Below are positions 1 through 8,404 of a DNA stretch of 64,000 nucleotides, one piece after another. The DNA comes from Bacillus albus (GTDB lineage Bacteria; Bacillota; Bacilli; Bacillales; Bacillaceae_G): NCBI RefSeq assembly GCF_001884185.1, contig NZ_MAOE01000121.1, positions 94,078-158,077 of the forward strand. The letters run 5' to 3'. Numbering within the stretch: the stretch's first letter is position 1; each line of letters begins with the position of its first letter. The position numbers and the translations under genes were made by a program. A model generated the notes under the pieces. The model ran no database searches and was not told the origin of the DNA. It saw only the letters and a program-made list of their open reading frames with translations.

Positions 1-348
1 ATTAATGCCATTGCAAAAAAATATAATATTCCTATTTGTACGTTTGGACATGCTGGTGATGGTAATCTACATCCAACTTGTATGACCGATGCTCGTAATG
101 AAGAAGAAATGCACCGAGCTGAACAAGCTTTTGCTGAAATATTTGCAAAAGCAATCGAACTTGGCGGCACGATTACTGGCGAACATGGTGTTGGTGCGAT
201 GAAAGCTCCGTATTTAGAAATGAAATTAGGTAAAGAAGGTATTGCTGCTATGCAAGGGATTAAACAAGCCTTCGATCCAAATAACATTATGAATCCAGGA
301 AAGATGTTCGCGAAGGACACTCGTAAAAGAGTGGTGGTTGAGCGATGA
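1..348 (+). CDS. glcD: Glycolate oxidase FAD subunit GlcD, C-terminal part (5' end outside window)
   Basis: This is the C-terminal 115 residues of an FAD-linked oxidase of the GlcD/D-lactate dehydrogenase type. The reading frame is open from base 1. It carries the family motif GHAGDGNLHPT at residues 16-26 of the visible part, and further on GGTITGEHGVG and the typical tail DPNNIMNPGKMF. In glycolate oxidase this flavoprotein oxidises glycolate to glyoxylate and passes electrons to the Fe-S subunit encoded next. The stop overlaps the glcF start by 4 bases (ATGA), which implies translational coupling. In Bacillus the substrate may be glycolate or D-lactate; the sequence does not decide. The N-terminal FAD-binding half lies outside the window. 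Confidence 0.88.
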   Translation: MNAIAKKYNIPICTFGHAGDGNLHPTCMTDARNEEEMHRAEQAFAEIFAKAIELGGTITGEHGVGAMKAPYLEMKLGKEGIAAMQGIKQAFDPNNIMNPGKMFAKDTRKRVVVER

Positions 349-1673
349 CAACATTAAATAAAGAAAACATTCAAAAAGAATTTAAAGAACGATTAAGTGA
401 AGATGAACTACTAAACTGTATGCGATGCGGTTTCTGCTTACCAACTTGCCCTACTTACATTCAATCTGGATATAAAGAATCACATTCACCACGAGGACGT
501 ATCGCGTTAATGAAAGCGGTCGTTGACGGTTTGATTGAGCCAGATGAAGATGTTGAAAATACATTAAATGTTTGCCTCGGTTGCCGTGCTTGTGAACCTG
601 TTTGTCCATCTGGTGTGAATTATGGACATTTATTAGAAGAAGCTCGTGATATTATAAATCAAAACAAAAAGTTCTCGGTACCAGTGAGAGCTGTTCGTAA
701 AGTCGTTTTTGAAGGACTCTTCCCGCATCAAAATCGAATGAGAACATTAACCGGTCTAATTGGATTTTATCAGCGTTCTGGTTTACAAACGATAACACAT
801 AAAACAGGGATTATGAAACTATTCCCTGAAACACTTGCAACGATGGATCTCGTTCTACCAAAAGTCCCTAAAATGAAAGCAATGAAAGATCGCCCTGAAT
901 TTTTACATGCTGAAAGTACAAAGAAGAAACAAGTTGCATTCTTCACAGGTTGTTTAATGGATACGATGTTTTTAGAAACAAATAATGCAACAATGAAACT
1001 GCTTCAGTTAGCTGGTTGTGATATCGTTATTCCAAAAACACAAAGTTGCTGCGGGGCATTACATGGGCATGCTGGTGAGAAAAACGGTGCAAAAGAATTA
1101 GCGAAACGCAATATAAAAGCATTCGAAGATTTAAACATCGATTATATTATTACGAATGCTGGTGGTTGCGGAGCTTACCTCGTAGACTACGATTATCTTT
1201 TAAAAGATGATCCACAGTGGGCTGAACGTGCGAAGCAGTTTGTTTCTAAAATTAAAGATATTACTGCTATTCTAGTAGAACTAGACTTCCACAAGCGAAC
1301 TGACTTACGACTCACGCCGCAAATTGTTACGTATCAAGACTCTTGTCATTTACGCAATGTTATGCGAACATCTTCAGAACCTCGTATGTTACTAGAAGCA
1401 ATTCAAGGCGCAACATACCGTGAAATGAAAGACGCGGATCGCTGCTGTGGTTCTGCTGGTATTTACAATATTGTTCATTCAGAGTTATCCATGGAATTTC
1501 TAGATTACAAAATGGACCGTGTACACGAAACAGAAGCGACAACCATTGTCACTGCAAATCCAGGTTGTTTATTACAAATGAAATTAGGCATTGAGCGAGA
1601 AGGTCTTTCTCATAAAATGAGAGGAATTCACATTGTAGATTTATTATTAGAAGCAATTGAAACCAACCCGTAA
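345..1673 (+). CDS. glcF: Glycolate oxidase iron-sulfur subunit GlcF
   Basis: A 442-residue Fe-S protein that takes electrons from GlcD. Two ferredoxin-type 4Fe-4S motifs are visible in the N-terminal quarter: CMRCGFCLPTCPT at about residues 25-37 and CLGCRACEPVCPSG near 77-90. Two CCG-type cysteine-rich domains follow, with CGALHGHAGEKN near 237 and DRCCGSAGIYN near 364, as in heterodisulfide-reductase-like subunits. The length fits GlcF. The start ATG overlaps the glcD stop, so the two genes form one operon, and a strong terminator follows at about 1701. Assignment of the pair is firm; the physiological substrate (glycolate or a similar 2-hydroxyacid) is inferred from the family. Confidence 0.88.
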   Translation: MTTLNKENIQKEFKERLSEDELLNCMRCGFCLPTCPTYIQSGYKESHSPRGRIALMKAVVDGLIEPDEDVENTLNVCLGCRACEPVCPSGVNYGHLLEEARDIINQNKKFSVPVRAVRKVVFEGLFPHQNRMRTLTGLIGFYQRSGLQTITHKTGIMKLFPETLATMDLVLPKVPKMKAMKDRPEFLHAESTKKKQVAFFTGCLMDTMFLETNNATMKLLQLAGCDIVIPKTQSCCGALHGHAGEKNGAKELAKRNIKAFEDLNIDYIITNAGGCGAYLVDYDYLLKDDPQWAERAKQFVSKIKDITAILVELDFHKRTDLRLTPQIVTYQDSCHLRNVMRTSSEPRMLLEAIQGATYREMKDADRCCGSAGIYNIVHSELSMEFLDYKMDRVHETEATTIVTANPGCLLQMKLGIEREGLSHKMRGIHIVDLLLEAIETNP

Positions 1674-1700
1674 TAACTCGTAACATACGTAATAATAAGA

Positions 1701-1746
1701 AAACGGCTATCTCCTTCGTCTACGTAAAGAGATAGCCGCTTTTTTG
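1701..1746 (+). terminator. Rho-independent terminator of glcDF
   Basis: A 10-bp stem, CGGCTATCTC (1704-1713) with GAGATAGCCG (1729-1738), is followed by a T run. It lies 28 bases after the glcF stop. Confidence 0.85.
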
Positions 1747-2138
1747 TCCTCTACAACATTAAAAATATGTTACTTTATTATAAAAAAGAACGACAGAAAC
1801 ATTACAGTTTTGTAAAAATCAATCCAGTATATTCCTCAAAAAAACTCTCAAACCATTGATACAATAGGATTCTTCATTTTCTATTTAGGTAACTTTATCC
1901 AAAAATCCCCTCTTAAAAACAAGTATAAAAATGCTGAAAATTCCTTTTATACTCTATGTTTCTCTTATTTTTCCTCTTTTCCCCTCTTAGGATAAATTAG
2001 GTAAATTTTAAGTCTATGAATTTTTTTCCATATTTTTTCTCACAAAATCTATGCTACGATGAATTTGTCAGTCAGACAGGCTGTCAAAAACAAATCGTGT
2101 GAAAACAAATTAAAACTTTATATAGGGGGACACACATC
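1747..2138 (+). other. Long non-coding leader and promoter region of the CAP-domain gene
   Basis: This AT-rich stretch holds no gene that I can support. A short perfect hairpin, GACAGGCTGTC, lies at 2075-2085, just upstream of the CAP gene. The ribosome binding site ATAGGGGGAC (2122-2131) precedes the ATG at 2139. No known riboswitch was recognised. The length suggests a long 5' untranslated region or distal regulation. Confidence 0.4.
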
Positions 2139-2966
2139 ATGAAAAAGCGTGTTTTATTATCTGTAGCTGCTGCAACGGCTCTTACTTTAGGAGTATCTTC
2201 TCTAGATGCACAAGCTGCAACAGTACAACCATCTAACATAAAGGTTCAAAATATTCAGCATTCAAAAGTGATGATGAAGCAAATGAGCCAACAAGAATTA
2301 CAAGCATTCTTACAATCTATGGGCGTGGAATCATTAGCACAATGGCAACAAGGAAACTTCCAACCCAATTGCATTATTCCTGGTCAACAACCTACTGAAA
2401 ATGTTGTAACTGAGCAACCAACAGCTAAGCCAGAAACTCAAAAGCCAGTTGAGCAAAAACCAGTTGAGCAAAAGCCTGCTGAAGAAGTTCAAAAACCAGA
2501 AGCTCAAAAGCCTGCTGAAAACAACAATACTCAAAAACCAGCTGAACAAAAACCAGCTGAGCAAAAGCCTGCTGAAGAAGCAAAATCTTTAAGCGAGTTC
2601 GAACAACGTGTTGTTGAATTAACAAACGCTGAGCGTACAAAACAAGGTTTACCAGCTTTAAAAATCGATACTGAATTAAGCAAAGTAGCACGTATTAAAT
2701 CTGAAGATATGCAAAAAAACAACTACTTTGATCATAACAGCCCTACATACGGGTCTCCGTTTGACATGATGAAGAAATTTGGTATTTCTTATACATCAGC
2801 CGGTGAAAACATCGCTCAAGGCCAACGTACACCTGAAGAAGTAGTACAAGCTTGGATGAACAGCGCTGGACACCGTGCAAACATCTTAAATAACGGTTTC
2901 ACTCACATCGGTGTTGGCTACGTAGAAAGCGGTAACTACTGGACACAACAATTTATTACGAAGTAA
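2139..2966 (+). CDS. Secreted CAP-domain (SCP/PR1-like) protein with a Pro/Glu/Lys repeat linker
   Basis: A 275-residue exported protein. Residues 1-27 are a typical signal peptide (MKKRVLLS...AQAA). About residues 98-150 are a low-complexity linker built of QKPAE/QKPVE units. The C-terminal ~120 residues form a CAP domain, with LTNAERTKQGLPAL, YFDHNSP, AGENIAQG, AWMNSAGHRANIL and IGVGYVESGNYWTQQF, matching the YkwD group of Bacillus. The role of these bacterial CAP proteins is largely unknown; the linker suggests passage through or attachment to the cell wall. The RBS AGGGGGACAC supports this ATG. It is monocistronic, with a terminator directly after it. Confidence 0.88.
   Translation: MKKRVLLSVAAATALTLGVSSLDAQAATVQPSNIKVQNIQHSKVMMKQMSQQELQAFLQSMGVESLAQWQQGNFQPNCIIPGQQPTENVVTEQPTAKPETQKPVEQKPVEQKPAEEVQKPEAQKPAENNNTQKPAEQKPAEQKPAEEAKSLSEFEQRVVELTNAERTKQGLPALKIDTELSKVARIKSEDMQKNNYFDHNSPTYGSPFDMMKKFGISYTSAGENIAQGQRTPEEVVQAWMNSAGHRANILNNGFTHIGVGYVESGNYWTQQFITK
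2431..2583 (+). repeat. In-frame tandem repeats encoding QKPAE/QKPVE
   Basis: Imperfect 15-18 base units of the type GAGCAAAAGCCTGCTGAA recur through the linker part of the CAP-domain gene. They stay in frame, so repeat number can change linker length without breaking the protein. Confidence 0.8.
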
Positions 2967-2972
2967 ATAGAT

Positions 2973-3006
2973 TAAAAGAGTCTTCTCATTATGAGAAGAC
3001 TCTTTT
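2973..3006. terminator. Bidirectional terminator between convergent genes
   Basis: An inverted repeat, AAAAGAGTCTTCTCAT with ATGAGAAGACTCTTTT, has A and T runs on the two sides. It serves the CAP gene on the plus strand and the DUF1648 gene on the minus strand, whose stop codon abuts it. Confidence 0.85.
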
Positions 3007-3612
3007 TTATGTTTCATAACTTTCTATTATGTATGAGTATAAAATGTAAAACATGAACAAAATAGAACCACTACTTATTACACTAAGTAATACATAAAAC
3101 CCCCACTTCAAATTCAAAAATAATGAAAATAATATACTACATGCCATCATTTGAAAAATCCGCCTACTCACTAAACGGATCTTTTGTAATTTGATTGGGT
3201 CTTTTTCCGTACTCTGAACTTGTTTAAACAACTTACTAAGCATAAACAGAAATATACTAATCCCAATTGTTAGTCCTGTTTGAAAGGATATCATACTTCC
3301 AAAATTAATAAAGAGAATGAGCATATGGATAAACAACATAAATAAAGTAATCGTCTTTAGAAATCCACTTATAATGACATGCTCGCCTTCATTAAACTTA
3401 TATATATTATGTGAAATAATATACATCAATCCATGTAAAAAAATAAGAAAAAAAGGAATAAATGCTATAACAACTTGTTTACTCATAAAATCGTTCGGCC
3501 CACCATTTTCATCCCAATGTACAGCCATCTCATTCGGTAAATATGGATAGAGGCATAGAGTAACTAAAAGACAAGCGAAAAATATTCCTAGTATATATTT
3601 ATATTTGACCAA
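3007..3612 (-). CDS. DUF1648-domain membrane protein
   Basis: A 201-residue protein with about five or six hydrophobic segments. The N-terminal segment is followed by YLPNEMAVHWDENGGPNDFMSK, the hallmark of DUF1648 (the SdpI-related family: a short region after TM1 with P..M..HW...G). Related proteins include immunity-like membrane proteins and uncharacterised permease-like proteins; no specific role is claimed. The start is a TTG at 3612, chosen because AGAGGTGAG lies 8 bases upstream. The gene stands alone between a bidirectional terminator and the pseudouridine synthase gene. Confidence 0.7.
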   Translation of the reverse strand: MVKYKYILGIFFACLLVTLCLYPYLPNEMAVHWDENGGPNDFMSKQVVIAFIPFFLIFLHGLMYIISHNIYKFNEGEHVIISGFLKTITLFMLFIHMLILFINFGSMISFQTGLTIGISIFLFMLSKLFKQVQSTEKDPIKLQKIRLVSRRIFQMMACSILFSLFLNLKWGFYVLLSVISSGSILFMFYILYSYIIESYET

Positions 3613-3703
3613 GTGATTCTCACCTCTCTTTTCTCTTAACGGCTTCGCTTCTTTTAGAGAAATTCCTGCAAAAATCTACTTTTCTCAAATTTAAACTTAC
3701 ATT

Positions 3704-4627
3704 TTACGCATTCATCCTTTGAAATTCTTTCATTGTATTATTTAATTTTGTAGAAAATGGTACATCCACTTCAATCTCTTCTTTCGTAATTGGATGTAAG
3801 AAGTTTATTTTCATCGCATGTAATGCTTGCCCGGACATATATTGCGTTTGCCCACCATATAATACATCCCCGACTAGTGGATTACCATTATAGCTCATAT
3901 GAACACGAATTTGATGAGTTCTACCCGTTTCTAATTGTAACGTTACGAGCGTAATATTTTGGTTCTTAAAATACTTCTCTACTTTATAAAATGTGATTGC
4001 TTGGTCTCCATTTGGAGAAACACGTCGTCTCGTCGCATGATGGCGATCTCTCCCAATCGCTGCGTCAATTGTTCCTTGTTTCTTTTTCACTTTTCCTTCG
4101 ACAAGTGCCGCATATGTTCTTTTAATTTTTCGTTCCATTAATAAACGATCCATAATTGCACCCGCAATTCTATGCTTAGCAAACACGACACCACCTGTCG
4201 TATCTTTATCTAACCGATGAATATGACGAACCTTCGTCTCTAAACCTTGCATTTGAAAATAAAAGGCAACAAGGTTTGCAAGTGTTCCCGTCCCGCCTTT
4301 TTCAGCAGGATGCGTATCCATCTTCTCAGGCTTATTTACAATAAGTACATGATCATCTTCATATACTACATCTAGTTCACCATACTCCGGTTCTACATCG
4401 TATGCTTCCTCTATAAACATATGCACTTGTAGCTTATCGCCCTCTTTTAAAAGTTCATTCCATCTTCTCTGTTCCCCGTTAACGGTAACACCTTTTTCCA
4501 TACGAAGCTGATGTAACAACTTTTTCGGTATTTCCCATTCTATTTTTAATAATGACTCAATGCTTATACCATTCCATTTCGCTGGAACAGTAATTTCGCA
4601 CCATTCACCCTTCTTCTTCGTTTCCAT
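3704..4627 (-). CDS. RluA-family pseudouridine synthase
   Basis: A 307-residue RNA pseudouridine synthase. An S4-like N-terminal region (RMEKGVTVNGE...EGDKLQVHM) precedes the catalytic domain. The domain carries the family motif HRLDKDTTGGVVFAK at about residues 138-152, with the catalytic Asp inside RLDKDT, and later LETGRTHQIRVHMSYNGNPLVGD. These enzymes isomerise specific uridines in 23S rRNA or tRNA; several Bacillus paralogues exist and the target cannot be told from sequence. The RBS AAGGTGATAC supports the ATG. The gene lies downstream of the hypothetical gene at 4726-5142, with a hairpin between them. Confidence 0.88.
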   Translation of the reverse strand: METKKKGEWCEITVPAKWNGISIESLLKIEWEIPKKLLHQLRMEKGVTVNGEQRRWNELLKEGDKLQVHMFIEEAYDVEPEYGELDVVYEDDHVLIVNKPEKMDTHPAEKGGTGTLANLVAFYFQMQGLETKVRHIHRLDKDTTGGVVFAKHRIAGAIMDRLLMERKIKRTYAALVEGKVKKKQGTIDAAIGRDRHHATRRRVSPNGDQAITFYKVEKYFKNQNITLVTLQLETGRTHQIRVHMSYNGNPLVGDVLYGGQTQYMSGQALHAMKINFLHPITKEEIEVDVPFSTKLNNTMKEFQRMNA

Positions 4628-4691
4628 ACTGTATCACCTTATTTCTATTGATTCTATCATTGTAACGGAAAATACAATTTGATGCACCGTC

Positions 4692-4725
4692 AAAAATAGA
4701 GGACAGTCTTATAATAGACTGCCCC
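4692..4725 (-). terminator. Terminator of the hypothetical gene 4726-5142
   Basis: On the minus strand a hairpin with arms GGGCAGTCT and AGACTGTCC is followed by a short T-rich run. It lies immediately after the stop of the upstream gene. Confidence 0.65.
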
Positions 4726-5142
4726 TCACGCTCTACGCTTTTTCATTTCCTGCAATACTTCTTCCGCTTTTTGTTCATACGATAAATCTTTAAAGAAATC
4801 CGCCAACCTTTTATAATCGTTATACGTATCTAATAAGTCATCCATTTTTTCTACTTTCATCACTTGTTGCTTTTGCTTCATTTTTACCGGATAACGATAG
4901 CCCGATACCTCTTGTATTTTGTAATACTCATCCTCTACTTGAATAACCTTTACAAGTTCCTCTTCTTCCGCATCCATCGTATACCCATCAAAATCTCTAA
5001 GCAATTCATAAATGATATGAGTCCATTCATCTTTTGGGTAAAACCCTTTTTCTAACCGATAACCGACAATGCGATACATATGCCCATCGTTTTCTGCAAA
5101 CTGTACTGTATCATTTAGTTTAAACTTAAAATAACGAAACAT
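4726..5142 (-). CDS. Conserved hypothetical protein, 138 residues
   Basis: No family was recognised. The protein is soluble, charged and has no signal peptide. Its first ~60 residues (YFKFKLNDTVQF..., HMYRIVGYRLEKGFYP, WTHIIYELLRDFDG) look like a small beta-rich domain, and the C-terminal 40 residues are helical and Lys/Glu-rich, ending KKRRA. The ATG at 5142 is preferred to the GTG at 5151 because AGGTG sits 6 bases before it. The gene has its own terminator and lies divergent from nothing obvious. The function is unknown. Confidence 0.65.
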   Translation of the reverse strand: MFRYFKFKLNDTVQFAENDGHMYRIVGYRLEKGFYPKDEWTHIIYELLRDFDGYTMDAEEEELVKVIQVEDEYYKIQEVSGYRYPVKMKQKQQVMKVEKMDDLLDTYNDYKRLADFFKDLSYEQKAEEVLQEMKKRRA

Positions 5143-5211
5143 TGCCTTCACCTACTTATATGTAATGTTCTTATCACATACTATTTGCAAAATGTAGGTC
5201 TTGCTATTCAT

Positions 5212-5246
5212 AAAAAAATACTCATCTATGAGATGAGTATTTTTTA
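5212..5246 (-). terminator. Terminator of the MMPL transporter gene
   Basis: The inverted repeat AAAATACTCATCT / AGATGAGTATTTT, with a T run on the minus strand, overlaps the last codon of the MMPL gene. Confidence 0.8.
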
Positions 5247-7436
5247 CGATGATTTTTCTCTTTTCTTTCGAAATGGTAACCACCAATTCCAGTCTCCAAA
5301 CAATTTCATTAAACTTGGTACAAGCATAAGACGAATAATTGTTGCATCAAGGAATATCGCTAATGCAACACCAAGCCCCATTTGTCTTACTGGTAAAATA
5401 TCAGTAAAGGCGAATGCACCCGTTACAACAATCATAATTAATGCAGCTGATGTAATGATTCTACTTGTTGAAACAAGTCCCTCTAACGTCGCTTGATCGT
5501 TATCTCCTGTTTCTTCATATAACTCATGGATACGTGAAATAAGAAAGACTTCATAATCCATGCTAAGCCCAAATACGAGGCCGAAAATGAAGATTGGTAA
5601 GACAAATAGAACAGGACTTGCTTCTAAACCGAAATGCCCACCTTCAAATAACCAAACAACAATTCCAATTGTTGCGCTTAAACTAAGTATATTCATAATA
5701 ATTGCCTTAATTGGAATGAGTATAGATCGGAATGCGAATAATAATATAACAAAGGTCGATCCAAATATAACAGACATACCAATTGCAACTTTATCTTTAA
5801 TTTCATCTTCTAACTCTTGTTGGAACGTCGTCATTCCGCCTAAATAATACGTAATGTCTGTTTCTTTATAATTTTGTTTAAAATCACGAACCCATTGTTT
5901 AGCAGTTTCATCACGTGGTTTTGCTTTTAGAAAGACTTCTATCGTTGTCTTATTCCCTTTCGTGTATGCTTCAAATATAGGAGCTAGTTTTGCTGCTTCT
6001 GGCGACGCTACTATTCCAGCAACTTGATCTGCTTTCATACCTGTTAAACCGTCGTATAAACTTCTTACTTCATGCACTTTTTTATCGTCTTTTAACTTTT
6101 GAACGACTTCTTCTACCTTTTGTAAACTTTCTTTTTCTTTCATATCTTTTTTCGTCTCTACCACTAACGTAACATCAGCATGTGTTTTTGCCGTTTCATT
6201 AAATGCCTCTTCGTACTTCTCATATGCAATTCTTGTATCACTTTGTTTAGGTAAAGCTTCCACATCAGGGAACTGCAAATTAGCTGTACGTAACGGTAAT
6301 AAGCAAATCACAATAAATGTTGTAACAACAATAATCATCGCAATTGGATGTTTCATTACAAATTGTGCAAATGTACGCCACGCTCTTGCTGGCGTATGTG
6401 CTACTTGATTCTTTTTTAATATTCGTTTACCAATTAATGATAATAGCGCCGGAAGAAGTGTGAGTGAAAATAAAATACTCATAATCACAACAATCATTCC
6501 GCTAATTGCAACTGACTGAATATAATCAATTTTAAAGAAGAACAAACCGGATAAGCCAACAAATACACATAATCCTGAAAATACGATTGCACGCCCTGCT
6601 GTCTGATATGTAATTGCTATCGCTTCTTTTACCGTTCGCTTTGCAACTTCCTCTCGAAAGCGATTTACAAATAATAGTGCAAAATCAATAGATAATGCAA
6701 GTCCAATCATCGGTGCAACATTTAACACAAAGATAGATAGTTCCTTATCGCTACCTATAAAGTATAATATGCCCATCGTACTAATAACACTAAGTGCCCC
6801 ATTTAGAATTGGTAAAATAGATGCCAAAAGGCTACCAAATGAAAATAGTAATACAAGAAATGCAATTGGTAATCCAATCATCTCTGCTACTTTTAAATCA
6901 TTTTGCGTTCTTTCATTAATCTCTTGATTAATTTTTGGAAATCCTGTCGGCGTTACTTTTAACGATGCATTACTTTCCTTTTCGACTTTATCAGCGAATT
7001 GTAACGTCTTTTCCATTCGTTCCTTATTTGTTTTCCCAGAAAATAAAATTGTCGCATAGCCGATATCATCTTGTAACATTTCTTTATTTTGCATTGGATG
7101 ATGGAAAGATTCATAAGTCTCTTTCTCTTGTACATTCTTTACAATTCTTTCTACTTGTTTTTGAAATTCCTCATGTGAAACATCTTTCTTTTTTTCAAAA
7201 ACGAGTAAAAGTGTATCTTGAGACCTCTTAAAATCTTTATCTAAAATTTCTTTCGTTTTTTGATAGTCCCCTTCTGTTTGGAAACCGTCACCACCTAATA
7301 CTCCTGGTAGTTTTGGAGCAAAAATACCGAGTCCTATCGCAAGCAATAGTAATGCTACAATTACCGTATAACGAAACTGATACAAAAAAGCGCCTAACTT
7401 CCCCCACTTATCTACTTTATTTACATTTGTTTTCAC
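5244..7436 (-). CDS. MMPL/RND-family membrane transporter (YdfJ-like)
   Basis: A 730-residue integral membrane protein with the duplicated RND/MMPL layout. One TM near the N-terminus is followed by a large extracytoplasmic loop, then five TMs. The second half repeats this arrangement. The conserved TM4 stretch NVAPMIGLALSIDFALLFVNRFREE is present, and its duplicate LPIFIFGLVFGLSMDYEVFLISRI lies near the end. Length and motifs fit Bacillus YdfJ/YdgH-type exporters, which move lipids or drugs using the proton gradient; the substrate is unknown. The start is GTG at 7436 with AGGTGA upstream. No neighbouring regulator is seen. Confidence 0.85.
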   Translation of the reverse strand: MKTNVNKVDKWGKLGAFLYQFRYTVIVALLLLAIGLGIFAPKLPGVLGGDGFQTEGDYQKTKEILDKDFKRSQDTLLLVFEKKKDVSHEEFQKQVERIVKNVQEKETYESFHHPMQNKEMLQDDIGYATILFSGKTNKERMEKTLQFADKVEKESNASLKVTPTGFPKINQEINERTQNDLKVAEMIGLPIAFLVLLFSFGSLLASILPILNGALSVISTMGILYFIGSDKELSIFVLNVAPMIGLALSIDFALLFVNRFREEVAKRTVKEAIAITYQTAGRAIVFSGLCVFVGLSGLFFFKIDYIQSVAISGMIVVIMSILFSLTLLPALLSLIGKRILKKNQVAHTPARAWRTFAQFVMKHPIAMIIVVTTFIVICLLPLRTANLQFPDVEALPKQSDTRIAYEKYEEAFNETAKTHADVTLVVETKKDMKEKESLQKVEEVVQKLKDDKKVHEVRSLYDGLTGMKADQVAGIVASPEAAKLAPIFEAYTKGNKTTIEVFLKAKPRDETAKQWVRDFKQNYKETDITYYLGGMTTFQQELEDEIKDKVAIGMSVIFGSTFVILLFAFRSILIPIKAIIMNILSLSATIGIVVWLFEGGHFGLEASPVLFVLPIFIFGLVFGLSMDYEVFLISRIHELYEETGDNDQATLEGLVSTSRIITSAALIMIVVTGAFAFTDILPVRQMGLGVALAIFLDATIIRLMLVPSLMKLFGDWNWWLPFRKKREKSS

Positions 7437-7500
7437 ACATTTTCACCTACTTTAAATAATTCAATTGTCATTTATACTGTATCACATCTTCATGCAAACA

Positions 7501-7547
7501 AAAAACGTCTGGAAACACTATAATGATAGTTTTTCCAGACGTTTTTT
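7501..7547. terminator. Strong hairpin terminator next to the bcr1-like repeat
   Basis: The perfect arms AAAAAACGTCTGGAAA and TTTCCAGACGTTTTTT enclose a short loop, with A and T runs on both sides. Its T run forms part of the TTTAT that borders the adjacent repeat. It could end transcripts of the upstream minus-strand PAP2/repeat region. Confidence 0.75.
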
Positions 7548-7701
7548 ATCCCGCCTTAACGGGCAGTAAGACCCCCACCTCACAATTCAGCGAAAGCAAA
7601 GAAGTTAGGTGGGGGGCGGGCTGTCCATTAAAGTCCGATTGGTGAGGGCTAATAATCAGTGGGGGATGAAGAAAAACCCACTGATTAAAGTTTCACTTTA
7701 T
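7545..7701 (-). repeat. bcr1-type B. cereus-group repeat element, full length
   Basis: A 147-bp body (7550-7696) is flanked on both sides by TTTAT (7545-7549 and 7697-7701). It starts CCCGCCTTAACGGGCAGTAAG and ends ACTGATTAAAGTTTCAC. Internal complementary blocks (CCCCCACCT/AGGTGGGGG) predict strong folding. Size, sequence and the TTTAT direct repeats agree with what I recall of the bcr1 element described for the B. cereus group. Its right end supplies the stop codon of the PAP2 gene. A shortened relative lies at 62219-62285. Strand is given as that of the adjoining gene only. Confidence 0.75.
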
Positions 7702-8345
7702 CTCTCTTTATTAAATCCCAATCTCTCGGTAAGTAAACGGTGGCAATAAATCGCCATAATTAGCAAAATACCACCTACGCAATAACCCGCTAAAATATCA
7801 GTTGGATAGTGTACATTTAAAATAACTCTACTTAACCCAATCGATACGATGACTATTCCCATCAAAATCGTTATCACATATTTCCCAGTTACACTCTTCA
7901 AATTATCGGCAATGATATAAGCAAGAAATCCGAATGTCATAATAGATAACATCGCATGCCCACTAGGGAAACTATACCCAAGTGCATCGAACGCTTCATT
8001 TAACGACGGACGCTCCCTTTTCGCAATTTCTTTTATCCCTTTATTTACAAGATGTGTTACTAAAATACCAACTGGATACACGATCATCGCAGCGTAATAA
8101 CGTTTTCTCCAAAAAACAAGTAAACTTATAACGAGCGTAATTACAATCCCAATGGCAGACCCTAATTTTGTATAGTATGAGAAAAATGCAAGCGACTCTT
8201 CTGTTTGTATTCCTTTTACTAATCCTCGGACGTATGTATCCATCACTGTAACGCCACCCGCATGTACGCGCCAAGCAACAATGCCAAATACAGCAAATAA
8301 TAAAGCGATACATACTAGCTCATATTGATGTAACTTCTTTTTCAA
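7698..8345 (-). CDS. PAP2-family membrane phosphatase
   Basis: A 215-residue protein with about six TM segments. All three parts of the lipid phosphate phosphatase active site are visible: KEIAKRERPS (KX6RP type) near residue 105, YSFPSGHAM near 128, and SRVILNVHYPTDILAG near 172. Enzymes of this family remove phosphate from phosphatidate, phosphatidylglycerol phosphate or undecaprenyl pyrophosphate; the substrate here is not decidable. The start is TTG at 8345 behind AGGAGG. The stop codon TAA lies in the TTTAT end of the bcr1-like repeat, so the repeat may have set the end of this gene. Confidence 0.85.
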   Translation of the reverse strand: MKKKLHQYELVCIALLFAVFGIVAWRVHAGGVTVMDTYVRGLVKGIQTEESLAFFSYYTKLGSAIGIVITLVISLLVFWRKRYYAAMIVYPVGILVTHLVNKGIKEIAKRERPSLNEAFDALGYSFPSGHAMLSIMTFGFLAYIIADNLKSVTGKYVITILMGIVIVSIGLSRVILNVHYPTDILAGYCVGGILLIMAIYCHRLLTERLGFNKER

Positions 8346-8363
8346 ACGATTTCCTCCTACTAT

Positions 8364-8402
8364 GAAAAAATGCGATTTCTACTGTAGAAACCGCATTCTC
8401 TT
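8364..8402 (-). terminator. Terminator of the potABCD operon
   Basis: On the minus strand GAATGCGGTTTCTA pairs with TAGAAATCGCATTTTTTC and ends in a T run, directly after the potD stop. Confidence 0.8.
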
Positions 8403-8404
8403 GC

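Noticed and set aside
2334-2722. Several antisense ORFs within the CAP-domain gene
   Set aside because: They arise from the QKPAE repeat, have no RBS and are low complexity.
5185-5847. Plus-strand ORFs opposite the MMPL transporter
   Set aside because: Shadows of a hydrophobic gene, with no start signals.
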